Assembly: GCA_044233745.1 (NCBI GenBank)
Contig: JBIIJN010000003.1
Coordinates: 1 to 64,000, forward strand
Direction of reading: 5' to 3'
Source of the DNA: UBA6165 sp044233745
Lineage (GTDB): Bacteria > Bacteroidota > Bacteroidia > Flavobacteriales_D > Crocinitomicaceae
Length of the DNA stretch: 64,000 nucleotides
Part shown: positions 8,721 to 17,554 of the stretch, piece after piece
Layout of the letters: the number at the start of each line of letters is the position of its first letter
Position numbering within the stretch: position 1 is the first letter of the stretch
Translations under genes and position numbers: made by a program
Notes under the pieces: generated by a model
The model's input: only the letters and a program-made list of their open reading frames with translations
Databases searched by the model: none
Told to the model about the DNA's origin: nothing

Positions 8721-9792
8721 AACTCACTTTCAAAACTGCACTTGTTGGGTGCGATTGACAGGTCAAAATGTAGCCTTCTTCAACTTCTTTATCCGTAAGC
8801 GTCAAATTGTTGTTCATTTTCACAGAACCTTCAGATACTTTGGCTCGACAAGTAGAACAAACGCCACCTCGGCAAGAGTAAGGAGCATCTAAGCCGATAT
8901 TTAGCGCCGCATCTAAAATGGTTTGCCCTTTGGTGCTCAATGAGAAATCTGTTTGCATGCCGTCTAAAATTAAACTCACATTGCTCACCCCATCGAATGA
9001 AGAAGTCGCCGTATTGCTTTCTTTCTTCAATAATTTGGCTTCCGTAAACAACTCGAAATGAATTTTATCTTCAGCCACTCCATAGAATTTCAATGCATCG
9101 ATGGCTCCTTTAATCATGGGTTCAGGACCGCAAATGTAAAATCCATCTGCACGCAATAAAGGCAAATTTTCTTTAAACAATTGCTTCAATGTTTCAAAAT
9201 CCAAGCGACCTGTTTTATGTCCTTCTTTGGCTTCCTTGGATAAAAAATAATGTCTTTCAACCGCTTTTAATTGGTCAATCTCAGCTTTAAACATGATTTG
9301 TTCTTCGCTGCGATTTCCATAAAATAAAACAGATGATTTTCCATCATTCTCTTGGCGTTTCAACATGGAAAGCACCGGTGTTATACCACTACCCGCAGCA
9401 ATGAACACGACCTGACCGTCTGTTTTTTGCAACATAAAATTGCCTTCGGGTTTCGATACAAGTAATTTGTCTTCTTGCCCAAGCGCATCAGTGAGGTAAG
9501 TAGAGACCAAACCGTTTGGTACGCGTTTCACACCAATAGCCAAACCTTCGCTGGGTTCAGAGCAAATGGAATAGGAACGGCGCTCCTCGGTGCCATTTAA
9601 ATTTACACAAACTGTAATGTATTGTCCGGGTATAAAATTTTTAAATTCCGCAGGCAATCCATTGGTGTCTAATTCGATTTTGACACTGTCTTTTGTTAGC
9701 GGAGAAATAGCTTTAATGGTAGCTGAGAAAAAACCTTTTGGTACTTTTTCAACGTTTTCTTTTTTGCTAAAAATTTTGCTTAATAATCCCAT
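8710..9792 (-). CDS. PaaE-like ferredoxin reductase, second copy
   Basis: A 360-residue iron-sulfur flavoprotein of the PaaE/HCP-reductase type that passes electrons from NAD(P)H to an oxygenase. Domains run in order: an FAD-binding barrel (about 20-115, with RRSYSICSEP), an NAD(P)-binding domain (about 120-245, with AAGSGITPVLSML and ICGPEPMI), and a C-terminal plant-type 2Fe-2S ferredoxin (CRGGVCSTC plus the distal Cys in LTCQSHP). The protein upstream on the same strand, 9 bp away, has the same architecture, so this is a tandem duplication. The position farther from paaA and the link to an SDR suggest that this copy may serve another oxygenase or act as a spare; I cannot tell which copy is the dedicated PaaE. 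Confidence 0.85.
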   Translation of the reverse strand: MGLLSKIFSKKENVEKVPKGFFSATIKAISPLTKDSVKIELDTNGLPAEFKNFIPGQYITVCVNLNGTEERRSYSICSEPSEGLAIGVKRVPNGLVSTYLTDALGQEDKLLVSKPEGNFMLQKTDGQVVFIAAGSGITPVLSMLKRQENDGKSSVLFYGNRSEEQIMFKAEIDQLKAVERHYFLSKEAKEGHKTGRLDFETLKQLFKENLPLLRADGFYICGPEPMIKGAIDALKFYGVAEDKIHFELFTEAKLLKKESNTATSSFDGVSNVSLILDGMQTDFSLSTKGQTILDAALNIGLDAPYSCRGGVCSTCRAKVSEGSVKMNNNLTLTDKEVEEGYILTCQSHPTSAVLKVSYDA

Positions 9793-9801
9793 GAGAAATT
9801 T

Positions 9802-10869
9802 TTAATCGTCAAAAGAAACAACCACTTTTTCAGAGGTTGGATGCGATTGACAGGTGAGTATGTATCCGTTTGCCACTTCGTCGGGTTCTAAGGCATAATT
9901 AACATCCATCTTTACGGAGCCTTCCAAAACTTTGGCCTTGCAAGTACAGCAAACGCCTCCTTTACAAGCGAATGGTACATCCAATCCAGATTTATACGCG
10001 GCATCTAAAATGCTTTCACCATCCGAATCGATGTGCAGTTCTTGCTCTATGCCGTCCATGATGATTTTCACATTGGCCTCGATTTTTGGTTCGTTTGTAG
10101 CACTTATCGGTTTGGCAGGCGTCTGTGAACTAAATAGCTCCACGTGAACTGCTTTTTCAGACATCCCATAAGCCAAAAGTTTTTCCTGTATGGCCAATAT
10201 CATCGGTTGAGGTCCACAAATAAAGGCTTCGTCAATTTTTTCTTGCTTCAAGAAAAATTCATTGAGTTGGTCCGTTTTCGCTTTGTCCATCAGACCATAT
10301 TGAACATCGTTGCCCAAATATTCTTCCGACAAAATGTGAACCACTGCGAAACGAGTCAAATAAAGATTTTTTAAATAGTCAATTTCTTCTTTAAAAATAA
10401 TAGAGTTTATTTTTCGATTACCATAAATCAAGGTCACTTTACTTTTAGGCTCATCCACTAAAACTGTTTTAATCAAAGACAAAATCGGCGTAATTCCTGA
10501 TCCACCTGCAAATAATACGTAGGTTTTTTCTTGATTTTTGTGAATTTCAGTGGTGAAATTGCCCATCGGGGTCATCACATCGATGGTGTTTCCAGCATGC
10601 AGGTTTTCATTGGCATAGTTCGAGAAAATTCCGCCTTTCACCCTTTTGATGGCTACACGCAGCTCGTTTTCATAAGGTGCCGAACAAATAGAATATGATC
10701 GACGCACTTCTTGGCCATTGATTTGAGTACGCATCGTAAGATACTGTCCTGGTTTGAAATGATATTCTGCTTTCAATTCTTCAGGCACTTCAAAGGCTAT
10801 AGACACAGCATCTTCAATTTCTTGGCGCACATCAGCAATTTTGAGCGCGTGGAATTTGGGTGTTGACAT
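9802..10869 (-). CDS. paaE: 1,2-phenylacetyl-CoA epoxidase reductase subunit PaaE
   Basis: This is the reductase of the phenylacetyl-CoA monooxygenase and delivers electrons to PaaAC. The 355-residue protein has an FAD barrel (RRSYSICSAP), an NAD(P) domain (AGGSGITPILSLI, ICGPQPMI) and a C-terminal 2Fe-2S ferredoxin (CKGGVCCTCKAK, LTCQSHP). The open frame extends further upstream to 11052, but this runs through the paaA promoter and start. The ATG at 10869 (MSTPKFHALK) matches the normal PaaE N-terminus. It is transcribed away from paaABCD, unlike the colinear paaABCDE of Escherichia coli. Its place next to paaA favours it over its tandem paralogue as the true PaaE. Confidence 0.88.
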   Translation of the reverse strand: MSTPKFHALKIADVRQEIEDAVSIAFEVPEELKAEYHFKPGQYLTMRTQINGQEVRRSYSICSAPYENELRVAIKRVKGGIFSNYANENLHAGNTIDVMTPMGNFTTEIHKNQEKTYVLFAGGSGITPILSLIKTVLVDEPKSKVTLIYGNRKINSIIFKEEIDYLKNLYLTRFAVVHILSEEYLGNDVQYGLMDKAKTDQLNEFFLKQEKIDEAFICGPQPMILAIQEKLLAYGMSEKAVHVELFSSQTPAKPISATNEPKIEANVKIIMDGIEQELHIDSDGESILDAAYKSGLDVPFACKGGVCCTCKAKVLEGSVKMDVNYALEPDEVANGYILTCQSHPTSEKVVVSFDD

Positions 10870-11007
10870 TTTTATTTGTTTTTTTAGGCTTGATTTTTCG
10901 GGCGTAAAATTAGCGATTTGAACCGAAAGAAAATCAGTTTTTCTTCTGAACAAATCTGATTTTTGACAGTTATTAGATTTGGTGGAAAAATAACACCGAA
11001 AATCTAT

Positions 11008-11015
11008 TATTTTTG
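11008..11015 (+). promoter_or_regulatory. Predicted -7 box for paaABCD
   Basis: TATTTTTG matches the Bacteroidota TAnnTTTG box and lies 20 nt before the paaA ATG. The nearest TTTG upstream (10978-10981) is 26 bp away, longer than the usual 19-21 bp, so the -33 element is uncertain. The ten bases around it (ATTATTTTTGTG) recur before the M48 protease gene near 42065. Confidence 0.5.
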
Positions 11016-11035
11016 TGGAATCAAAATTGAACAAC

Positions 11036-11989
11036 ATGTCGAATAAGACCATCGAACAATTAGAACAAGAATTTCAGGCTAAAATTGATGCTGAAATCAA
11101 AATTGAACCGAAAGATTGGATGCCTGATGCTTACCGAAAAACATTGGTGCGCCAGATTTCTCAACATGCCCATTCAGAAGTTGTAGGGATGTTGCCAGAA
11201 GGTAATTGGATTACACGTGCCCCAAGTTTACGTCGAAAAGCTGTTCTATTGGCCAAAGTGCAGGATGAAGCTGGACATGGTTTGTATTTATATTCAGCTG
11301 TTGAAACATTGGGCACCAGCCGCGATGAAACTATCGAAGATTTGTTGAGCGGAAAAGCCAAATATTCTAGTATATTCAACTATCCTGCGCTGTCTTGGGC
11401 AGATATGGGAGCTGTTGGTTGGTTGGTTGATGGTGCTGCAATCATGAATCAAGTGGCGCTTTGCAGAGCTTCTTATGGTCCTTATGCTCGTGCAATGGTG
11501 AGAATCTGTAAAGAAGAATCTTTTCACCAGCGTCAAGGCTATGAAATCATTTGTACCCTGATGAAAGGCTCTGAAGAACAACGCAAAATGGCACAAGATG
11601 CAGTCAATCGTTTTTGGTGGCCAGCTTTGATGATGTTCGGACCAAGTGATGCCGATTCGCCAAATTCAGCGCAGTCCATGAAATGGAAAATCAAGCGTTT
11701 TTCAAATGATGATTTGCGTCAGAAATTTGTGAATGCAACGGTTCCTCAAGCACATTTGATTGGTTTAACTTTGCCTGATAAAGATTTGAGATTCAACGAA
11801 TCAACAGGGAATTGGGAATTCGGTGAAATGCCTTGGGATGAATTTTTCAATGTGGTAAAAGGCAACGGTCCATGCAACAAAAAACGTTTACGCGATAGAA
11901 ATAATGCCCACGACAATGGCGCCTGGGTGCGAGAAGCGGCATTGGCCCACGCAGAAAAAAGAGCAGAAAGACAACGCAAGGCGTCTTAG
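11036..11989 (+). CDS. paaA: 1,2-phenylacetyl-CoA epoxidase catalytic subunit PaaA
   Basis: This is the di-iron catalytic subunit of the phenylacetyl-CoA epoxidase, which turns phenylacetyl-CoA into the ring-1,2-epoxide. The 317-residue ferritin-like protein keeps the metal-ligand stretches seen in Paa[14 protein letters not shown] (about residues 74-86) and [14 protein letters not shown] (about 157-170). The WMPDAYRK and QISQHAHSE segments near the N-terminus are also typical. I start it at ATG 11036 (MSNKTIEQL) rather than the in-frame GTG at 11015, which overlaps the predicted promoter box. It is first in a paaA-B-C-D run on this strand. Length agrees with the family. Confidence 0.96.
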   Translation: MSNKTIEQLEQEFQAKIDAEIKIEPKDWMPDAYRKTLVRQISQHAHSEVVGMLPEGNWITRAPSLRRKAVLLAKVQDEAGHGLYLYSAVETLGTSRDETIEDLLSGKAKYSSIFNYPALSWADMGAVGWLVDGAAIMNQVALCRASYGPYARAMVRICKEESFHQRQGYEIICTLMKGSEEQRKMAQDAVNRFWWPALMMFGPSDADSPNSAQSMKWKIKRFSNDDLRQKFVNATVPQAHLIGLTLPDKDLRFNESTGNWEFGEMPWDEFFNVVKGNGPCNKKRLRDRNNAHDNGAWVREAALAHAEKRAERQRKAS

Positions 11990-12015
11990 AAATATACCTT
12001 AAAAACCGAGAAATT

Positions 12016-12303
12016 ATGAGTAGTTCAGAATGGCCTCTTTGGGAGGTTTTTATTAGAAGTAAACAAGGTTTGGATCACAAACATGCGGGTAGCCTGCGCG
12101 CTGCCGATGCCGAAATGGCCATCGAAAATGCAAGAGATGTCTATACACGCCGCTCTGAAGGTGTGAGCATTTGGGTAGTTGAATCGAAACATGTTGTTGC
12201 CAGCTCACCAGAAGACAATGCATCGTTTTTTGAACCTTCGGATAGCAAAATATACCGTCACCCAACTTTTTATGAAGTGCCAGACGGAATTGAACACATG
12301 TAA
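12016..12303 (+). CDS. paaB: 1,2-phenylacetyl-CoA epoxidase subunit PaaB
   Basis: A 95-residue structural subunit of the phenylacetyl-CoA epoxidase, needed for assembly of the PaaABC complex. The WPLWEVFIRSKQGLDHKHAG opening, the HAGSLRAADAEMA stretch and the RSEGVSIWVV stretch are hallmark PaaB sequence. It lies 26 bp after paaA and 11 bp before the preferred paaC start, in the canonical order. Confidence 0.96.
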   Translation: MSSSEWPLWEVFIRSKQGLDHKHAGSLRAADAEMAIENARDVYTRRSEGVSIWVVESKHVVASSPEDNASFFEPSDSKIYRHPTFYEVPDGIEHM

Positions 12304-12314
12304 TATTGAATAAA

Positions 12315-13073
12315 ATGACACAAAACGAAGCTTTATTCCAATATGTTACGCGCATTGGCGACAACAGCCTCATTCTAGGTCAGCGTCTTTCTGAATGGTG
12401 TGGACATGGTCCTATATTAGAAGAAGATATTGCACTCACCAACACAGCGCTTGATTTAATTGGTCAAGCCACCAGTTTGTTGAAATATGCCGGAGAAATT
12501 GAAGGTAAAGGTCGCAATGAAGACCAAATGGCATTTTTGCGCTACGAACACGAATATTTAAACTGCTTGTTGCTTGAATTGCCTAACACGGATTATGCCT
12601 ATACCTTGGCACGTCAATTTTTGTTCGACCATTTCAACTATTTGATGTACGAAGAATTGTTGAATAGCGAAGACCGTCAGTTGGCAGCCATTGCAGAAAA
12701 GTCCTTGAAAGAAGTGACTTATCATCGCCGCAGAAGTTCAGAATGGTTGATCCGCTTAGGCGATGGCACACAAGAATCGCATGAACGCATCCAGTTCGCC
12801 ATCAACGATATTTGGGAATATACAGGTGAACTTTTCGAAGCTGATGAGGTCGACCAAATGATATTTGAGGCTGGAATTGGTGTCAATTTAGCCAAAATCA
12901 AAACAGCATGGCATAAAAATGTTTCGGAAGTAATGGATGCTGCAACGCTCACTAAACCACAAGAAGACTTCATGCAACTGGGTGGAAAAAAAGGTGTGCA
13001 TACGGAATATATGGGCTACATTTTAGCCGAAATGCAATACATGCAAAGATCTTATCCAAACTGTGAATGGTAA
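12315..13073 (+). CDS. paaC: 1,2-phenylacetyl-CoA epoxidase subunit PaaC
   Basis: This is the structural, non-catalytic ferritin-like partner of PaaA in the phenylacetyl-CoA epoxidase. The 252-residue helical protein contains typical PaaC stretches: GDNSLILGQRLSEWCGHGP, LDLIGQATSLLKYA and KEVTYHRRRSSEWLIRLGDG. A TTG at 12306 is in frame, but ATG 12315 (MTQNEALFQY) is the more natural start. Its TAA overlaps the paaD ATG as TAATG, so the two are translationally coupled. Confidence 0.95.
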   Translation: MTQNEALFQYVTRIGDNSLILGQRLSEWCGHGPILEEDIALTNTALDLIGQATSLLKYAGEIEGKGRNEDQMAFLRYEHEYLNCLLLELPNTDYAYTLARQFLFDHFNYLMYEELLNSEDRQLAAIAEKSLKEVTYHRRRSSEWLIRLGDGTQESHERIQFAINDIWEYTGELFEADEVDQMIFEAGIGVNLAKIKTAWHKNVSEVMDAATLTKPQEDFMQLGGKKGVHTEYMGYILAEMQYMQRSYPNCEW

Positions 13074-13564
13074 TGAAATCTTGGACAGAAAACGAAATTT
13101 GGGCGCTTTTGGAAGAAGTAAAAGATCCAGAAGTACCTGTTCTGTCCGTTGTTGATTTAGGTATTGTTCGGAAAATTGAACCTGTAGGCGCATCTTGGCA
13201 AATTACCATTACACCGACCTATTCGGGCTGCCCTGCTATGCGTACCATCGAACAAGAAATAGAAAAGATGTGTGATGAAAACAATATATCAGTTCTACCA
13301 ATTAAAACTGTTTTATCACCAGCTTGGACCACCGATTGGATTTCAGAAAAGGGCAGAAATAACCTGCGCGAATATGGTATTGCTCCGCCAGAAAACGAAG
13401 TCGACAAAAGTGCTTTGTTTGCCAAACCAACAATTATTCCCTGTCCAAAGTGTGGTTCTAAAAACACAAAAATGGTAAGCGAATTTGGCTCCACGGCCTG
13501 TAAAGCCCACTATCAATGCCACGATTGTTTGGAGCCTTTTGACTACTTTAAGTGTTTAAAATAA
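13073..13564 (+). CDS. paaD: Epoxidase maturation factor PaaD
   Basis: PaaD is thought to help mature the iron centres of the phenylacetyl-CoA epoxidase system. The 163-residue protein has an N-terminal MIP18/DUF59 domain (about residues 5-85, with VKDPEVPVLSVVDLGIV and YSGCPAM) and a C-terminal cysteine-rich part with CPKCGS and CHDC, as in PaaD. The start is taken at the ATG overlapping the paaC stop; another ATG lies 6 bp earlier. It closes the paaABCD operon. Confidence 0.94.
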   Translation: MKSWTENEIWALLEEVKDPEVPVLSVVDLGIVRKIEPVGASWQITITPTYSGCPAMRTIEQEIEKMCDENNISVLPIKTVLSPAWTTDWISEKGRNNLREYGIAPPENEVDKSALFAKPTIIPCPKCGSKNTKMVSEFGSTACKAHYQCHDCLEPFDYFKCLK

Positions 13565-13592
13565 TGATGCTTTAACATTGAGGTAAAAAGAA

Positions 13593-13623
13593 TTTGCAAT
13601 TGTAATAAATACGTTTAATTTTG
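13593..13623 (+). promoter_or_regulatory. Strong Bacteroidota promoter for the haloperoxidase operon
   Basis: TTTG at 13593-13596 and TAATTTTG at 13616-13623 are separated by exactly 19 bp, a full match to the Bacteroidota -33/-7 consensus. The start of transcription should fall near 13628, giving a leader of about 30 nt before the ATG at 13659. This is the best promoter match I found in the window. Confidence 0.75.
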
Positions 13624-13658
13624 GTCTCTATTTTTAACACCATTAAACACAATTTATT

Positions 13659-16600
13659 ATGAAAAAATTGATACTACTTTGTTTATTTTTTATGTCTTTT
13701 CTGAGCAATCTCCATTCCCAAACCTCTGTGGCTCATCAATGGACAGAAGAGATTTTATTTTGTATTCGAAATAGTTTTGCTCGACCTCCGGTTCATGCCA
13801 GAAATCTATTCCACCTTTCTGTTGTCATGCACGACGCTTTTTCTGCCTATAAAGTAGGAAGTAAAACCGTCTTGCTTGATAATGAATGGCATGGGTTTTA
13901 TACACCTTTTTATGGGGTCGAAATTCCTTCGACACCGGGTGGAATTGAGGAAGCTCAAGAAGAAGCAATTTCTTACGGGGCATACAGATTCCTTCGTTGG
14001 CGATTTCAAAACGCACCTGGAGTAGCAGCTATATATATAGCATTGGACGCGCGTATGGCGCTTCTAGGCTATGATATATCAATTACATCTGTTGACTATG
14101 TGAATGATGGTCCAGCGGCATTAGGTAATTATATTGCCCAACAAATTATTGCTTTTGGTTTGCAAGACGGTTCTAATGAAGCAGCAAACTTTGCCAGTCA
14201 GTACTATACAGATGGTAATCCGTTTTTATTTCCTGCACAACCAGGTAATCCTAATATGGTTGACCCAAATCGTTTTCAAAGATTAAGCATAGAAAACGCC
14301 ATTGATCAAGCTGGAAATCCAATTAATGGTACACCTCCGCATTTGGCACCTGAATGGGGAAATGTTTTGCCTTTTGCTTTAAAAGATGAAGACAGTGAGA
14401 TCATCGTAAGAGATGGTGATGAATACAAAGTTTATCACAACCCAGGTGCTCCAGTTTATCTCGACACCAACATCCAAACGGGTATAGAAGATTTCTTTAA
14501 ATGGAATTTTTTGTTGGTTAGTGTTTGGCAATCTCACTTAGATACAACGGATAATGTAATGTGGGATATTTCTCCAGCTTCTGGTGGAAATATACCTTTT
14601 GAGAATTTACCCGATACATGGTCAGATTATTTAACGTTTTATGATTTTTTCAATGGTGGGGACCCTGGTGTCGGTTACAATGTTAATCCAATTACTGGTT
14701 TACCATATGAACCACAAATCGTACGAAGAGGTGATTACGCTAGAGTCCTTGCAGAATTTTGGGCAGATGGATTAGACTCTGAAACACCTCCAGGTCACTG
14801 GTTCAATATCTATAATGAAATCAGTCAACATCCTTTATATGTAAATCAATGGAAAGGAGAGGGTCCAATTCTCTCAGATTTGGAATATGATATTGATGCT
14901 TATTTTCTTTTGGGAGGTGCTATGCATGATGCCGCTATTGGTGCATGGGGAGTTAAGGGCGCATATGACTATGTAAGACCAATTTCAGCCATTAGATACA
15001 TGGGCGACAGAGGTCAAAGTTCTGATCCCTTGCTACCAAATTATCATCCAGCAGGGATGCCTTTGATTCCAGGATATGTTGAATTGGTGATGCCGGGCGA
15101 TACTTTAGTTGGTGACAACAACGAGCATTTACACAAAATTAAGCTTTATACTTGGAGAGGTCATGACTACATAGAAGATGAGGATATCGACATGGCAGGT
15201 GTGGGTTGGATTTTGGCGGAAAATTGGTGGCCTTATCAAAGACCGTCTTTTGTGACTCCACCTTTTGCTGGATATGTGTCTGGTCATTCAACTTACTCCA
15301 GAGCTGCTGCAGCCGTAATGGATTACATGACTGGAACACCTTATTTTCCCGGGGGTATGAGTAACTTTGAGGCGGAACAAAACGAATTCCTCGAGTTTGA
15401 ACAAGGTCCTTCTCAAACAATCACGCTGCAATGGGCAACCTATTATGACGCTTCAGACCAATGCTCATTATCTCGTATTTGGGGTGGAATTCATCCACCA
15501 ATGGACGACATTGCAGGAAGAAAAATCGGTCAACGTATTGGCGACGACGCTGGCGATTTTGCAGATTCTTTGCTTACTATGGAGATTCCATTTGTGGTAA
15601 ATGTGGATATCAACACAGGTTTAATTAATGTGAGCCAGATTGGTTCTCAGATGCAAATTAACATTACCTATAATAGCAATATGAACACCTCTGTGAATCC
15701 AGTTGTTCTGTTTCCTGGTTTTGTCAACGCCAATAGTTTGTTCACAGTTCAATCACAATCTTGGTTAAGTGCTACAGAATTTCAAATCATTTACAATGTG
15801 GAAGATTTTGAGATCGAACAAGGTAGTGTAGCTATATCGATGTACAATGCTGAAAGTGCTTCTAACATCAAGCAAAATCCATTTCTGCTACTCAATGAAC
15901 TGTATGTTGATACAAAAGCGCCAATCTTGTCGTCTTACGAAGCCTCTACTTCTGTGCTCAATTCACAGTCCACTGCCGTTTGTGTTACGATGACATTTGA
16001 TGAGCCATGCGAGGTATCATTCATTCCATTTATAGAATGGACGGGTGCCGCTGGCATCGAAGCTGCTTTGACCCTCGATGCTGCCAATTCATCTTGGACA
16101 ACGAGTAATGTTTACACCGCATGTTTTAATTTTGATGGTCAATTACCTTTGGATCCTGGATTTTTAACTTTTGAGGTGACCAACGTTTACGATATGGCAG
16201 ATAATGTGATTGATGAAACATTGGTTCAAGATGTTTTATTTTTAGATGTAGATCAGCCCAGTATTTCTTTAGTTGCTAATCAACCACTTTTGAACATTTC
16301 TAATATTGGAAACAATGCAATCACGTTAACAATAACATCAAATAAGCCGATGTCCACGGATAATTTACCGATTATTAATATTACTGAAAACTCTGTTTCT
16401 GTAGCGGAATTAACTGTTAATACTTTCCTTTCCTCATGGGTTGATGATTTTACTTGTAACATGGTTTATAATTTAGGTTCAAATCCTATTGCATACGCAA
16501 ACTTGGATATTGAAATTCAAAGTATAATGGATGTATCGGGTAATTTGCCCTTACTCAATAGCTTTGAGGATGTCTTTATTCTCGATACTGAACGCCCTGA

Positions 16601-17552
16601 ATCTGAACTTTTGATTTCTAATTATGAAATGATTAATGATGCTACTGTTGCAGGTGCAGACTTCCATATCGAGGTGACCTTTAGCGAAGATATGAATCAA
16701 GTGTCATTCACTCCATTGGTTGCGATTAAGGATGAAAATGGAATTTCTATTGCGGGTGTAAGCTACAACGTGTTTCAAAGTCTTTGGATTGCGCCAAACA
16801 TTTTTAGAGCAAGATTTAACGTAACTGACTTGAACTATGAAATGGAAAATTTGCAAGTTGAAGTTTCTTTGGCACGTGACATATCGAACAACCCGATGCT
16901 TCTGTCTGCTGCGAGTGCTTCATTTGCGCTTGACACTAGAAATCCTGAAATGATAGCATTCGACATTTCTGAAACAGTATTGAATCAAAATTCCACGACA
17001 GTTGTCATCACTTCTACTTTTGATGAAATGATGATTGCAGCAAATGTGCCTAATTTTGTTGCAGTAACGAGCGAAGGCGATCTTCCGATGTTCACGCCAA
17101 TACTTGAAGAGGGTGAATGGCTTGATGAATATACCTATTCAGGCAAATATCTTATCAACCATATTTATTATGCTGGTAACGCTGGAATGAGAGTAATCAC
17201 AGCTACTGATTTGGCTTCAAATCCAGTTAAAGATACTGTTGTAGAAGATATCCTAACGATTGACTTTCTTTATTTAGGTTTGAATCAACAAGTGGCTAAT
17301 TCGATTGTGGCTTATCCAAATCCTGTTACTTCTGGTGGTGTTTTGAATTTCCGAACCAATGAATCTAACGAAGTAATCAATGAAATTGAGCTTTATGACT
17401 TGTTGGGTAATTTGGTTAACACCATTACCACAGATGAGGGAAATCCTGAACTTGTTTCTATAAAAGTTCCAGAGCTATCCTCGGGAACTTACATTATCAG
17501 AATAAAATCTGATTTCGCAGAGTATACTTTAAGAATTAATATCATCAATTAA
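13659..17552 (+). CDS. Giant secreted vanadium-dependent haloperoxidase with T9SS sorting domain
   Basis: This 1297-residue protein is a vanadium haloperoxidase-type enzyme, which would use hydrogen peroxide to oxidise halides to hypohalous acid. A signal peptide covers about residues 1-20. The vanadate/phosphatase signature is complete: Lys433-x6-Arg440-Pro441, Ser541-Gly542-His543-Ser544, and Ser605-Arg606-x5-His612-x3-Asp616. His543 would be the acid-base residue and His612 the vanadate ligand. After the catalytic part (to about 640) come about five diverged Ig-like beta repeats of roughly 110 residues, then a type A T9SS sorting domain (from about 1220, AYPNPVTSGG). It should be exported and released or anchored at the surface. 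It is 2 bp from the next gene. PAP2-type phosphatase activity is the main alternative, but length and motif spacing favour haloperoxidase. Confidence 0.85.
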   Translation: MKKLILLCLFFMSFLSNLHSQTSVAHQWTEEILFCIRNSFARPPVHARNLFHLSVVMHDAFSAYKVGSKTVLLDNEWHGFYTPFYGVEIPSTPGGIEEAQEEAISYGAYRFLRWRFQNAPGVAAIYIALDARMALLGYDISITSVDYVNDGPAALGNYIAQQIIAFGLQDGSNEAANFASQYYTDGNPFLFPAQPGNPNMVDPNRFQRLSIENAIDQAGNPINGTPPHLAPEWGNVLPFALKDEDSEIIVRDGDEYKVYHNPGAPVYLDTNIQTGIEDFFKWNFLLVSVWQSHLDTTDNVMWDISPASGGNIPFENLPDTWSDYLTFYDFFNGGDPGVGYNVNPITGLPYEPQIVRRGDYARVLAEFWADGLDSETPPGHWFNIYNEISQHPLYVNQWKGEGPILSDLEYDIDAYFLLGGAMHDAAIGAWGVKGAYDYVRPISAIRYMGDRGQSSDPLLPNYHPAGMPLIPGYVELVMPGDTLVGDNNEHLHKIKLYTWRGHDYIEDEDIDMAGVGWILAENWWPYQRPSFVTPPFAGYVSGHSTYSRAAAAVMDYMTGTPYFPGGMSNFEAEQNEFLEFEQGPSQTITLQWATYYDASDQCSLSRIWGGIHPPMDDIAGRKIGQRIGDDAGDFADSLLTMEIPFVVNVDINTGLINVSQIGSQMQINITYNSNMNTSVNPVVLFPGFVNANSLFTVQSQSWLSATEFQIIYNVEDFEIEQGSVAISMYNAESASNIKQNPFLLLNELYVDTKAPILSSYEASTSVLNSQSTAVCVTMTFDEPCEVSFIPFIEWTGAAGIEAALTLDAANSSWTTSNVYTACFNFDGQLPLDPGFLTFEVTNVYDMADNVIDETLVQDVLFLDVDQPSISLVANQPLLNISNIGNNAITLTITSNKPMSTDNLPIINITENSVSVAELTVNTFLSSWVDDFTCNMVYNLGSNPIAYANLDIEIQSIMDVSGNLPLLNSFEDVFILDTERPESELLISNYEMINDATVAGADFHIEVTFSEDMNQVSFTPLVAIKDENGISIAGVSYNVFQSLWIAPNIFRARFNVTDLNYEMENLQVEVSLARDISNNPMLLSAASASFALDTRNPEMIAFDISETVLNQNSTTVVITSTFDEMMIAANVPNFVAVTSEGDLPMFTPILEEGEWLDEYTYSGKYLINHIYYAGNAGMRVITATDLASNPVKDTVVEDILTIDFLYLGLNQQVANSIVAYPNPVTSGGVLNFRTNESNEVINEIELYDLLGNLVNTITTDEGNPELVSIKVPELSSGTYIIRIKSDFAEYTLRINIIN

Positions 17553-17554
17553 AA

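Noticed and set aside
9802..11052. Longer PaaE start at 11052
   Set aside because: The extra 61 residues run through the divergent paaA promoter and start and have no family similarity; ATG 10869 is normal.
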